Source: CAVUAN01 sp963739435 (GTDB lineage: Bacteria > Acidobacteriota > Thermoanaerobaculia > UBA5066 > Gp7-AA6). From it: a stretch of 64,000 bases of DNA. A model generated the notes under the pieces. That model did not search any database. It was not told the origin of the DNA and was given only the letters and a program-made list of their open reading frames with translations. Both the position numbers and the translations under genes were made by a program. The stretch spans positions 1-64,000 of the forward strand of contig CAVUAN010000005.1 of NCBI GenBank assembly GCA_963739435.1, given 5' to 3'. Of the stretch, positions 54,972-63,420 are shown piece by piece (positions within the stretch are counted from its first letter, which is position 1; each line of letters begins with the position of its first letter).

Positions 54972-57615
54972 AGAGGACGACGTCGCTCGTCGACTGGTAG
55001 TTACCCACGACGAGGTTCTTTCCGTCGGGCGTCCAGGCGAGGCCGCGGCCGCGCACCTCGGCGGGCAGGTCGCGGAGCCTCCGCATCGATGCCGGCGCGG
55101 CTGGATCGATGATCCAGAACGAGGTCTCGCTGCTGCCGGGTACGGCCATCGCCGCGAGAGTCCGGCCATCGGGCGACCAGGCGAGATAGCCGTTGCCGAG
55201 GTGCGGGCCCGAGTCCTCGGGGAACCGGGAGACCGGTTTGCCGACTGGATCGACGAACCGAAGCCTGGTGGGACCTCCCTGGATCGGTTCCAGATAAGCG
55301 ATCAGATCTCCGAGCGGAGACCAGGCACCCGAATGCGCCGCCCCGGGAGTCGGCAGGCGGGCGATCCTTCCGTCGGCGATGCGGAGGCGGAAGAGACCCG
55401 GCACGTCGCCAGCCGGAGCGGCGTAGAGGATTTCGCTGCCGTCGGGCGACCAGCACAGAGTATCGAGAGCCTGCGCCGCCGCGATCCGCCGCGGGGCGCC
55501 GCCCTCAATCGGGACGATCCAGATGCTCCGCTGCCCTCCCCGATCGGACACGAAGGCGATCTGCTTGCCATCGGGAGAAACAGCCGGATGCTCATCGAGC
55601 GCGTTGCCCGCCGTGAGCGGTTGCGGGTCCGCGGCTTCGGCACCGGCCAGCCAGAGATTCCGGCTGCCCGAACGGGACGAGCTGAAGACGATCCGGCCCG
55701 ACTGCGGCACAACGGCCGGGTCGACGTCGCCTGTTTCGCCGTCCGTCAGCGCCCGCGGCGCGGCCTCGGCCACGGCTTGGACGGGTATCGACAGAAGAGA
55801 CTGCCGGGTGTCGACGAGCGTTGAAACGAGAAACCGGCCGTCGGCGGAGAGTCTGGACTCCGCGTAGCTTCCAACGCCCACGGTCAGCCGCCGCGGCTCG
55901 CCCCGGCCAAAGGGCTGCCACCACAGGCCGAGATCGGCGCTGTCGACGTTCGCAGCGTAGAGGAGGCCGCGGCCCTCGGGCATCGGCACGGGGTACACGG
56001 CGCGGCGAGAGGTCCGCACGACGGGCTCGGGTTCTCCGCCCGTGGCCGGCACGCGGAAAATCTCGGCGGGCTCGCCGTTCGCGCTGACGATGCCGTAGAT
56101 GAAATAGACGAACCTCCCGTCTGAGGACCATGCCGGCCAGTGGGTGTGAAGGCCTCCGCGCGCTTTCAGGATCTCCTTCGGATTGCTGCCGTCTGAGTCG
56201 GCCGCCACGAGGGCGTCGCCGAGTGAAGAGCCTGCGCGCACGTAGACGATGCGGCGCCCGTCCGGCGAGAAATGAACACTGTGTGCGCCGGCCAGGAACC
56301 GGCGCGGCGCGCCGCCCAGCGGAACGGGGATCGCCCAACTTTCGTAAGCCAGCGGGACCGGGGCGGGCACCGGTCCAGGCGCCGCCGCGTCCACGAGGAG
56401 AAGCGTGCCATCCGGCGAAACATCCGGACCTCCAATGTCCACGCGCGACTGGACGTTCAATCCCGTCCTGGCCGTCAGGTTGACGGCTTCCCCGCCCGCG
56501 AGGAACTTGACGAACACGTCCGTGGGTCCCCGCACATCCGAGAGATAGGCGACCCACTTGCCGTCGGGCGACAGGACGGCTCCGAACTGCCGGCCGGGGC
56601 CGCCGGCTATCCTCACAGCACGGGAAAAGGACGGAGCGCCGACGCCGGCGGCGAGCACAGGACGCAGGAGCCAGGCCAACGCGAAAGCTGCGGCCGCTCC
56701 GACGAGAACCGGGAGCCAGATGCCCGCCCTATTTGCCCGGGGCGCCGACGCCAGGGTCGGTTCGGCCCCGGAGGCGCTCGAGAGAGATTCGAGGGCGAAC
56801 GCGAGGTCGCGGCCCGACTGAAAGCGTTCCTCCGGATTCTTCTCCAGGCAGCGCTTCGTGATCCTCTCGAGAGCCGGCGAGGTGCCCGGGGGAAGATCGG
56901 CGGGCTCCTCCCGGAGGATCGCCGTCATCACGTCCGCCGGCGTCGAGCCTCGGAAGGCTCGGTGCCCGGCCAGCATCTCGTAGAGCACGGCTCCGAGCGC
57001 GAAGATGTCCGTTCGCGGGTCGGCGGTCTGGCCGCGCACCTGTTCCGGCGACATATAGCCGACCGTTCCGAGGACTGTCCCCGGCTGCGTGCGCTCGGCG
57101 GCCGTCGGGGCCTGGGACGACGCGAGAACATCGGAATCGACCACGCGAGCGAGGCCGAAATCGACGATCTTGGCGCGCCCCTGCTTCGAGACGAGAATGT
57201 TCCCGGGCTTCAAATCGCGGTGCACGATCCCCGCCTCGTGCGCACGGGCGAGTCCGTCGGCAATCTGGGCCGCAAGCGAAGCGGCCCGCCGCGCCGTGAT
57301 GGCGCCCTGGCCCATCAGGTCGCGCAAGGTCTCGCCTTCGACCAGCTCCATGCCGATCCAGGCGACCCCGCCGGCTTCTCCGACGTCGTAGATCGTGACG
57401 ATGTTCGGGTGATTCAAGGCCGAGGCCGCCCGCGCCTCCGATTCGAACCGGGAGAGCCGTTCTTTGTCCCGCGTGAGCCCCGCCGGCAGGACCTTGACGG
57501 CCGCCTCTCGCCCGAGGCGCGTGTCGCGCGCCCGGTACACCTCTCCCATCCCGCCCGCGCCGATCAGCGCGACGATCTCGTACGGGCCCAGGCGCGTCCC
57601 GGCGGAGAGCGTCAT
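54955..57615 (-). CDS. Ser/Thr protein kinase with TolB-like propeller
   Basis: An 886-aa intact kinase. Kinase domain residues ~12-270: IGAGGMGEVYRARDTR, AAVKVLPAG, AGIVHRDLKPGNILVS, AKIVDFGLARV and GYMSPEQVRGQ. Membrane helix at about 298-320 (LPVLVGAAAAFALAWLLRP). The extracytoplasmic part is a TolB/PD40 propeller with repeats such as LSPDGKWVAYLSDVRGPTDV, HPAVSPDGKQIAFVSDRGGQ and LCWSPDGSEILYAAPAGDVP. A transmembrane kinase sensing an envelope ligand is likely. It starts 7 bases after the S9 peptidase stop, so they may share a transcript. Confidence 0.93.
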   Translation of the reverse strand: MTLSAGTRLGPYEIVALIGAGGMGEVYRARDTRLGREAAVKVLPAGLTRDKERLSRFESEARAASALNHPNIVTIYDVGEAGGVAWIGMELVEGETLRDLMGQGAITARRAASLAAQIADGLARAHEAGIVHRDLKPGNILVSKQGRAKIVDFGLARVVDSDVLASSQAPTAAERTQPGTVLGTVGYMSPEQVRGQTADPRTDIFALGAVLYEMLAGHRAFRGSTPADVMTAILREEPADLPPGTSPALERITKRCLEKNPEERFQSGRDLAFALESLSSASGAEPTLASAPRANRAGIWLPVLVGAAAAFALAWLLRPVLAAGVGAPSFSRAVRIAGGPGRQFGAVLSPDGKWVAYLSDVRGPTDVFVKFLAGGEAVNLTARTGLNVQSRVDIGGPDVSPDGTLLLVDAAAPGPVPAPVPLAYESWAIPVPLGGAPRRFLAGAHSVHFSPDGRRIVYVRAGSSLGDALVAADSDGSNPKEILKARGGLHTHWPAWSSDGRFVYFIYGIVSANGEPAEIFRVPATGGEPEPVVRTSRRAVYPVPMPEGRGLLYAANVDSADLGLWWQPFGRGEPRRLTVGVGSYAESRLSADGRFLVSTLVDTRQSLLSIPVQAVAEAAPRALTDGETGDVDPAVVPQSGRIVFSSSRSGSRNLWLAGAEAADPQPLTAGNALDEHPAVSPDGKQIAFVSDRGGQRSIWIVPIEGGAPRRIAAAQALDTLCWSPDGSEILYAAPAGDVPGLFRLRIADGRIARLPTPGAAHSGAWSPLGDLIAYLEPIQGGPTRLRFVDPVGKPVSRFPEDSGPHLGNGYLAWSPDGRTLAAMAVPGSSETSFWIIDPAAPASMRRLRDLPAEVRGRGLAWTPDGKNLVVGNYQSTSDVVLFTRER

Positions 57616-57622
57616 TCGAGAC

Positions 57623-59560
57623 CTACCTCAGGAGGTTCTCCTGCATGAACGCGATCGTGGCATAGAACTGGTAGTCCTGGTTGCGCTTCTTGGAGAAGCC
57701 GTGCCCTTCGTCCTTGCCCATGAGGTACCACACGGCGCCTCCGTTCTTGCGAATCGTCGCCACCATCTGCTCCGACTCGTTGTGCGGCACGCGGGGGTCG
57801 TTTGCTCCAGCCACGACGAAAAGCGGCTTCGTGATTTTGCTGGCGTTTGTCAGGGGCGAGATGCGGATCAGGAACTCCCGCATTTTCGGGTCGCGCTCGT
57901 CGCCGTACTCGACGCGCCGCAAGTCGCGCCGGTAGGCCTCCGTCTTCTCGAGGAACGTCACGAAGTTCGAGATGCCGACGACATCGAGCGAGCAGCGGAT
58001 CCGGTCGTTGTAGGCGACGGCCGAGGCGAGCGTCATGTACCCCCCGTAACTGCCGCCCGTGATCATGATCCGGTCGGAGTCGAGGTCCGGACGGGTCTTG
58101 ATCCAGTCGAGAAGGGCCCCGATGTCCTTGACCGAGTCTTCGCGCAGGACACCATTGTCGAGCGTGACAAAAGTCTTACCGAAGCCCGTCGAGCCCCGGA
58201 CGTTGGGGTAAATGACCGCGACGCCGAGCTCGTTCAAGTAGTAGTTGCCGCGGCCGAGGTAGCCTGGCCGGGCCTGCCCCTCGGGTCCGCCGTGGATGTT
58301 GACGAGGACCGGCCGCTTGCCCGAGAAGCGCGCAGGCGGCTTTGTGAGGAAGCCGGAAATCGTCTTGCCGTCGAAGCTCTTCCAGCGCACGAGCTCGGGC
58401 TCGCTGAAGGTCTCGGCGTTCAACCCTCCCGTTTCGCTCTCCGTCCACCGCTCGACTTTTCCCGAGTCGGCGTCGTAGGAGTAGACATCTGCGGGAGACC
58501 GGGCGCCGGAGAAGGAGAATGCGAGGTCGCGGCCGTTCAGGTGCCAGGACACTCCGCCGATCGTGCCGAGTCCCTGCCCCGGCACCTTCGTCTCCTTGCC
58601 CGTCGCGACCTCCTGCACGCGCAAGACGCTCGCGCCGTCCTCGTTCGTCACGTAGGCCAGGCGCTTGCCGTCGCGCGTCAGCTCGAAGGTCTCGACGTCC
58701 CAGGGGATCTGCGACGTCAGGAACGTGTGCTTGCCCGTCGCGAGGTCGATGCGGGCCAGACGCTGGAACTCGGAGTCCCTGTCTGTCGCGACGTAAACCG
58801 ACTTGCCATCGGGCGCAAACTGCCCGCCATCGTAGGCGATCTTTTCTTTTCCTCCCTTCGGCGTGACGAGCGTCCTCTGTCCGCTAGCTGCGTCGAAGAG
58901 CCACAAGTACGACTCGTTGACCGAGATGCCTTCCGCGACGAGCACTTTCGTGCCGTCCGGCGACCAGTCGAGCGCGCGCCAGCCGCCGCCCGAAAGCTCC
59001 GCCAGGCGCCGGTCGGTCTTCGGGTCCGCCGGGCTCTGCACGTAGAGATCGGCGTCCTGCCCGTTGCGCCGTGTCGAGGTGTAGGCGACCCGGTCCCCCT
59101 GGCGTGACCAGGCGCCCAGGCTGTTGCGCGACTTGCCGTCGGTTGTGAGCGTCACGGCGCCTGATGCCATGTCATAGCGGTAGATCTGGTAGAACTCGCC
59201 CCCGCCCACGTCCTTGGCGAAAAGGAAGAAGTCGCCGCGCGTGGGCTGGAAAGACGCTCCGAACACGCGGTCCGGATAGAAGGTCATCTGCCGGCGCGCA
59301 CCGCCGGGCATTTTCACGAGATGGACCTGAACCGTGTCGGCAAAGCGAGTCGCGATGAGCATCTCGCGGCGCACGGGGTGCCAGCTCTCGAAGGCGGCCG
59401 ACCGACTCTCGGTGTAGGGCCGGACCGCCTCGGCAATCCCGCCGGGGATCTTCGGAATCCCCTCGACGACGAGGTTTTCGTTCGGAACAATGTCGCCCGC
59501 CTGGGCAAGCAGGGAGGCTGCCGACAGCAGGCTGGCCAGCGCAAGGGAAACGACTTTCAT
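57623..59560 (-). CDS. S9 family prolyl oligopeptidase-like peptidase
   Basis: A 645-aa secreted serine peptidase with signal peptide VSLALASLLSAASLLAQAG. The N-terminal ~370 residues form a propeller (YPDRVFGASFQPTRGDFFLF, WRALDWSPDGTKVLVAEGIS); the C-terminal alpha/beta-hydrolase domain has KRPVLVNIHGGPEGQARPGY, nucleophile MITGGSYGGYMTLAS, Asp in VVAGANDPRVPHNES and His in GKDEGHGFSKK. This is the acylaminoacyl/dipeptidyl peptidase group. It probably degrades peptides in the periplasm. Complete, with a normal start. Confidence 0.95.
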   Translation of the reverse strand: MKVVSLALASLLSAASLLAQAGDIVPNENLVVEGIPKIPGGIAEAVRPYTESRSAAFESWHPVRREMLIATRFADTVQVHLVKMPGGARRQMTFYPDRVFGASFQPTRGDFFLFAKDVGGGEFYQIYRYDMASGAVTLTTDGKSRNSLGAWSRQGDRVAYTSTRRNGQDADLYVQSPADPKTDRRLAELSGGGWRALDWSPDGTKVLVAEGISVNESYLWLFDAASGQRTLVTPKGGKEKIAYDGGQFAPDGKSVYVATDRDSEFQRLARIDLATGKHTFLTSQIPWDVETFELTRDGKRLAYVTNEDGASVLRVQEVATGKETKVPGQGLGTIGGVSWHLNGRDLAFSFSGARSPADVYSYDADSGKVERWTESETGGLNAETFSEPELVRWKSFDGKTISGFLTKPPARFSGKRPVLVNIHGGPEGQARPGYLGRGNYYLNELGVAVIYPNVRGSTGFGKTFVTLDNGVLREDSVKDIGALLDWIKTRPDLDSDRIMITGGSYGGYMTLASAVAYNDRIRCSLDVVGISNFVTFLEKTEAYRRDLRRVEYGDERDPKMREFLIRISPLTNASKITKPLFVVAGANDPRVPHNESEQMVATIRKNGGAVWYLMGKDEGHGFSKKRNQDYQFYATIAFMQENLLR

Positions 59561-59607
59561 GATCCCTCCTCAACGAGAGGGAGGGATTCTACCGGGCAAT
59601 CGAAGAG

Positions 59608-60156
59608 TCAGTCGTCCTGATCGGGCAGCGAGGTGTTGAGCAGGGAGGTGAGGTCGTAAGAGCCGGGGGCGAAGTGGAGGGTCAGGGCGCCCGGATCGAA
59701 CTGTGTGCGCTCGAGCGAGAGGTCGATGCCGGGCGGCATCCAGTCGTTCAGGTTCACGACCATGATGCGGTCCTCGGGGTACCAGGTCAGAAGGCCCTGC
59801 GGGGCCTTCGCAACGAGGTAGGCCAGGAGCTGATCGGGGATAGGGATGAAGGAGAGCGCCTGGACCTTGTCCAGAACGAACGCCAGGAACCCGTCCTTCA
59901 GGCGCAGCTGCGTGAGGGTGGCCCGGGCGGAGAGCGGCACGCCGTAGCGCCGGACGGTGAGACCGGCTGTCAGCTCGCCGTTATCGAGCGAGAGATTGAG
60001 GTCCTGGAGGTCGGGGATCCGGTCGACCAGGCGGTGAACGAGGGCATTTAAGGTCCTCTCGTCCAGGGTCACCGAAAGACCGCTCCAGCGAGCCTGGAAG
60101 CCTTCCGGCTCGGAGGAGGGATCGGAGACGGGCACGGCGGAGAAGCGGCGCGGCAC
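59608..60156 (-). CDS. Conserved protein of unknown function, possible lipid-binding fold
   Basis: A 182-aa soluble protein without a signal peptide. Features: ARWSGLSVTLDERTLNALVH, LVDRIPDLQDLNLSLDNGEL, RRYGVPLSARATLTQLRLKD and FIPIPDQLLAYLVAKAPQGL. The alternating strand pattern and amphipathic strands recall DUF2993/LmeA-type lipid-binding proteins, but the match is weak. It lies 20 bases upstream of nothing on its strand and just after the UbiA gene, so it is the last gene of the lptD-rfbD-DUF92-ubiA run. Confidence 0.7.
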   Translation of the reverse strand: MPRRFSAVPVSDPSSEPEGFQARWSGLSVTLDERTLNALVHRLVDRIPDLQDLNLSLDNGELTAGLTVRRYGVPLSARATLTQLRLKDGFLAFVLDKVQALSFIPIPDQLLAYLVAKAPQGLLTWYPEDRIMVVNLNDWMPPGIDLSLERTQFDPGALTLHFAPGSYDLTSLLNTSLPDQDD

Positions 60157-60176
60157 ATCTCATTATAACAGGGGGC

Positions 60177-61154
60177 CTAGAAGACATACGCCAGCGCGAA
60201 GCCCACCTGTGCCGCCATCATGAGCAGGTACATGTGGGTCCAGGCCGGATGGTTCTCCGTGCGGGCCAGGTCGTCCGGGTTTCGCAGCAGAAGCCGCGCG
60301 GCATAACCGCCCCACGCGGCGAGCCCGAGCCCGAGCACCGTCAGGAGAGCTCGGTTGCCCGTGAGGAGCGCTCCCCCGCTCCCGTCCGGGTCGGGAAGCC
60401 GGGCGAGCACGGGGATGAGCAGCCAGGGAAGAACGAAGAACGGCGCCATCATTTGCGCCGCGCGCCTCACACCAAACCGGATTGGCAGCGTGACGCAGCC
60501 GTGGGCCCGGTCGCCTTCCATGTCGGAGAAATCCTTCGTCGACGTCGCGCCCAGCAGGAACAGCGCGAAGACGGCTCCGATCGCCCACGCCTCCGCGAAC
60601 AGGACCGACGCAACGAACGCCCATCCCGCGACCTTGAGCAGCCCGCCGCGTGTGACGGCGATCGTGAAGTTCGCGCCGAACCAGTGGCGCTTGGTGCGGC
60701 CGAAAGCCGGGAACGAGTACACGAACGTCGCGAGGGCTCCGAGGAGATAGATGAAGAACGCGGCGTGAAGGTGGAGGGGCGCCCCGATTCGATCGCCCAA
60801 CGCCTTGTAAGGGTATGGAACGACGATCCAGGTCGGAACGATGGCCAGCGCGTACAGGAATGCCGACACGGCCCAGGCCTCCGGAATGCCGATCTCGCCT
60901 GTCACGAGCGGGCGCCCGGGCTTGTTCTGCCGGTCGATTGCGAGGTCTGCAATCTGGTTGACGATGTTGGAGGCCGCGTTCATGGCCGAAGCGCAGACCG
61001 AGCCGACCAGGACGGTCAGAACGACGGCCCAGGTCAGGCGCCGCGAGGGGTCCGGGTTGTGAGCCGAGCCGAAGGCGCAGACGGCTCCCGACACGATGCC
61101 GAGAAGGGGCGGCACGAGAGTGAAGGGCCGGACGAGCCGTATCCAGCGCTTCAT
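60177..61154 (-). CDS. UbiA-family polyprenyltransferase
   Basis: A 325-aa membrane enzyme with about nine helices, starting at ATG 61154 (ATGA overlap with the DUF92 stop). The first Asp-rich motif is NIVNQIADLAIDRQNKPGRP and the second DFSDMEGDRAHGCVTLPIRF; they bind the Mg-diphosphate of a prenyl donor. The family joins prenyl chains to aromatic or other acceptors (menaquinone, tocopherol, heme O, archaeal-type lipids). Its partner here is a fused prenol kinase, so the donor may be phytyl- or geranylgeranyl-like; the acceptor is unknown. Confidence 0.92.
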   Translation of the reverse strand: MKRWIRLVRPFTLVPPLLGIVSGAVCAFGSAHNPDPSRRLTWAVVLTVLVGSVCASAMNAASNIVNQIADLAIDRQNKPGRPLVTGEIGIPEAWAVSAFLYALAIVPTWIVVPYPYKALGDRIGAPLHLHAAFFIYLLGALATFVYSFPAFGRTKRHWFGANFTIAVTRGGLLKVAGWAFVASVLFAEAWAIGAVFALFLLGATSTKDFSDMEGDRAHGCVTLPIRFGVRRAAQMMAPFFVLPWLLIPVLARLPDPDGSGGALLTGNRALLTVLGLGLAAWGGYAARLLLRNPDDLARTENHPAWTHMYLLMMAAQVGFALAYVF

Positions 61155-62467
61155 CCGCGGATCGAGGTGACGGCTGCTCCCATGAGAAGCGCCGCAATCC
61201 CGCCGACGAACGTGTTGAAGGCGTTGGCGAAGTCGTGGTCGAGCTCGAAGTCCATGCGCCGGCCGAGGTCCTTGACGACACTCTCGGCGAAACTGCCGAG
61301 GAATCCGCCCAGAACCACGAGCCAGAGGACGCCCGGATCCGCGACGCCCAGGAGCCAGGCGGCGGCCGCCATCAGCGCCGAACCCAGCAGGCTCGCCGCC
61401 GTTCCGGGCCACGAAATCGCTCCCGGGGTGCCGACCGGAAGGACACGGAACGTCGTCGGGGAAAAGGCCTGCTTGCCGTAGAGCGTTCCGACTTCGGTTC
61501 CCAAGGTATCTGCGAGAGCCGCGGCGAAGGCGGCCGGAAAGCAGATGGGTGCGAACCCGAACATCAGGAAGGCCGTCGGCACGGCGCAGTTGGCAACGAC
61601 GTTTGCAGCTCCGCGCCGGCCCCGGTTGGCTTCAGCCAGCCCGGCTTGCGCCTTCCTCCGGAAGCCGAGCGCCGTGGCGGCCGTTCCGATGAGGAAGAAG
61701 GCCCACAGAAGCCCGTAGCGGCTCCACCCACCGAAGGCGACGACGAAAAAGCCGACGACCGCTCCGCTCACCGCGCCCGAGCGGCTCACGAAGCCGAGCC
61801 GCCCGCCGAGGAAAGCAACGGCCAGGTTGACGGCGGCCGCGAGCACGATCGTCTTGACCGAAAGATGGCCCCAACCGAATGCCCGGACACGCGGGTCCAT
61901 CCCGGCAAGGGTGACGAGAACCAGAGCCGTCGGGAGGGCCGCGACGATGTTGTCGTCGAGACCCGAGCGGACCGACTCGAGAAACGCGAAGACCGCAGCC
62001 CCGACGAAGAGAACCGGGATGGTCACGGGAGCCGGAGGCTGCCCCGCGTAGACCCAGAGAGCGGCGACAGCCGTGCCGCCGGCCACAGCCCAGTTCGACA
62101 ACAGCCCGGTCCAGGTCTTCTCGCGATTCCACGGGAGGGCCGGGCCCCCGATCAGCCGCCCGGCAATCGTGGCCGCCGGATCGCCGAAGGCCATCATGGC
62201 CCAGACCATGGCCACGATCTCGAGCTGGTGGCGAAAGACCAGGATGAGGATCAGCACCACCGCCGCATAGGCGACGATGCCCGTGTCGCGCTTCCTGGAT
62301 CCGTCCCGATAGATGCCTCGGCCGATCCTCGGCATGACGAAGAGATTGAAGGCGAGCGCCGCGAGAGCGCAGACAGCAGCCTGCTGCCAGGTCAGCCACC
62401 GCAGGGAGAAAGCGAAGAGCCCCATGCCGGCATGGACGGCCTTCCTCCTCCATTCCGCCGGAGTCAC
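61151..62467 (-). CDS. Fused prenol kinase (VTE5/dolichol-kinase-like) and DUF92 (VTE6-like) protein
   Basis: A 438-aa membrane protein from GTG 62467 (GTGA overlap with rfbD). The N-terminal half has the CTP-dependent kinase signature EWRRKAVHAGMG and MAFGDPAATIAGRLIGG followed by LPWNREKTWTGLLSNW, as in dolichol/phytol kinase (VTE5). The C-terminal half is DUF92, as in phytyl-phosphate kinase VTE6: GFVSRSGAVSGAVVGFFVVA, ANCAVPTAFLMFG and ALADTLGTEVGTLYGKQAFS. In plants and cyanobacteria the two are separate; together they turn a prenol into its diphosphate. The adjoining UbiA prenyltransferase would use this product. Confidence 0.88.
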   Translation of the reverse strand: MTPAEWRRKAVHAGMGLFAFSLRWLTWQQAAVCALAALAFNLFVMPRIGRGIYRDGSRKRDTGIVAYAAVVLILILVFRHQLEIVAMVWAMMAFGDPAATIAGRLIGGPALPWNREKTWTGLLSNWAVAGGTAVAALWVYAGQPPAPVTIPVLFVGAAVFAFLESVRSGLDDNIVAALPTALVLVTLAGMDPRVRAFGWGHLSVKTIVLAAAVNLAVAFLGGRLGFVSRSGAVSGAVVGFFVVAFGGWSRYGLLWAFFLIGTAATALGFRRKAQAGLAEANRGRRGAANVVANCAVPTAFLMFGFAPICFPAAFAAALADTLGTEVGTLYGKQAFSPTTFRVLPVGTPGAISWPGTAASLLGSALMAAAAWLLGVADPGVLWLVVLGGFLGSFAESVVKDLGRRMDFELDHDFANAFNTFVGGIAALLMGAAVTSIRG

Positions 62468-63420
62468 AGCTCGGGCTCGGCGCGCACGGCCAGGTACTCG
62501 ATCAAGGGCTCGCGGTAATGGCGAATCCCCCGGCCGGTCACGACCTCGTACTTTCCCGTCGCAAGCACCGACATGGCTGGCCTTCGGGCCGGGCGGTTGA
62601 GCGCGGCCGACGTGGTCGGCAGAAGCGTCACGTCTCCGTGGCCCGAAAGGAGCAGGATGTCCTGCGCGAAGTCGAACCAGGTCGCCTCGCCCGCGTTGGC
62701 GAAATGGAAGACGCCGACCGCACCCTCCTCGAGCAGCGCGAGGATCGCCTCGGCGAGGTCGGTCGTCGCCGTCGGCCGCCCGCGCTGATCGTTGACGACG
62801 GTGAGCGCGCGCTTGCCGCTCTCGACCTGCTTCAGGATCGCCTCCACGAAGTTCCACCCGGAACGGCCGAAGAGCCACGAGCTGCGCACGACCAGGCCCC
62901 TGGGCACGGCCAGCGCCGCTTCCTCCCCTTCGAGCTTGCTGCGCCCGTAGGCCGAGAGCGGCCCGGTCCGGTCCGCCTCGAGGTAAGGCTCCGTCTTGTC
63001 GCCCGCGAAGACGAAGTCCGTCGACAACTGGACGAGCTGGCAGCTCTGCTTCAAGCACGCCTCCGCGAGGATCCGCACACCCCCGGCGTTGACCCCGAAA
63101 GCACGCGGGTCCGTCTCGGCTGCGTCCACCCGCGTGTATGCCGCGCAGTTGACGACGACGTCCGGCCGGATGTCCCGGAACGCGCGGCCGACCTGATCGG
63201 CCTCCGTGATGTCGAGCTCGGCTCTCGCTCGCGCAAACACCTCGCAACCGGCGCCGGCCAAAACCGGAACGAGGTCCTGGCCCAGCATGCCCGAGGACCC
63301 GGTGACGAGCACCCGCCTCTTGAGCTGCGCCGACGGATGGGGCGCGGCCATCACCTCGACGGGGGTGGGCGCGGCAGCAACACCGGCTTCGGCCATGGCT
63401 GAGTCGAGCGGAACCGTCAC
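62464..63420 (-). CDS. rfbD: dTDP-4-dehydrorhamnose reductase RfbD
   Basis: A short-chain dehydrogenase of about 318 aa: RRVLVTGSSGMLGQDLVPVL (NADPH motif), ADQVGRAFRDIRPDVVVNCA, YTRVDAAETDPRAFGVNAGG, LVQLSTDFVFAGDKTEPY and PLSAYGRSKLEGEEAA (catalytic Tyr-x3-Lys). It makes dTDP-L-rhamnose for surface polysaccharides, which fits the LPS genes. The start is uncertain: GTG 63420 overlaps the lptD stop as GTGA, in the style of this operon, and adds a 30-residue Ala/Pro leader; ATG 63396 is an alternative. Confidence 0.92.
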   Translation of the reverse strand: MTVPLDSAMAEAGVAAAPTPVEVMAAPHPSAQLKRRVLVTGSSGMLGQDLVPVLAGAGCEVFARARAELDITEADQVGRAFRDIRPDVVVNCAAYTRVDAAETDPRAFGVNAGGVRILAEACLKQSCQLVQLSTDFVFAGDKTEPYLEADRTGPLSAYGRSKLEGEEAALAVPRGLVVRSSWLFGRSGWNFVEAILKQVESGKRALTVVNDQRGRPTATTDLAEAILALLEEGAVGVFHFANAGEATWFDFAQDILLLSGHGDVTLLPTTSAALNRPARRPAMSVLATGKYEVVTGRGIRHYREPLIEYLAVRAEPEL

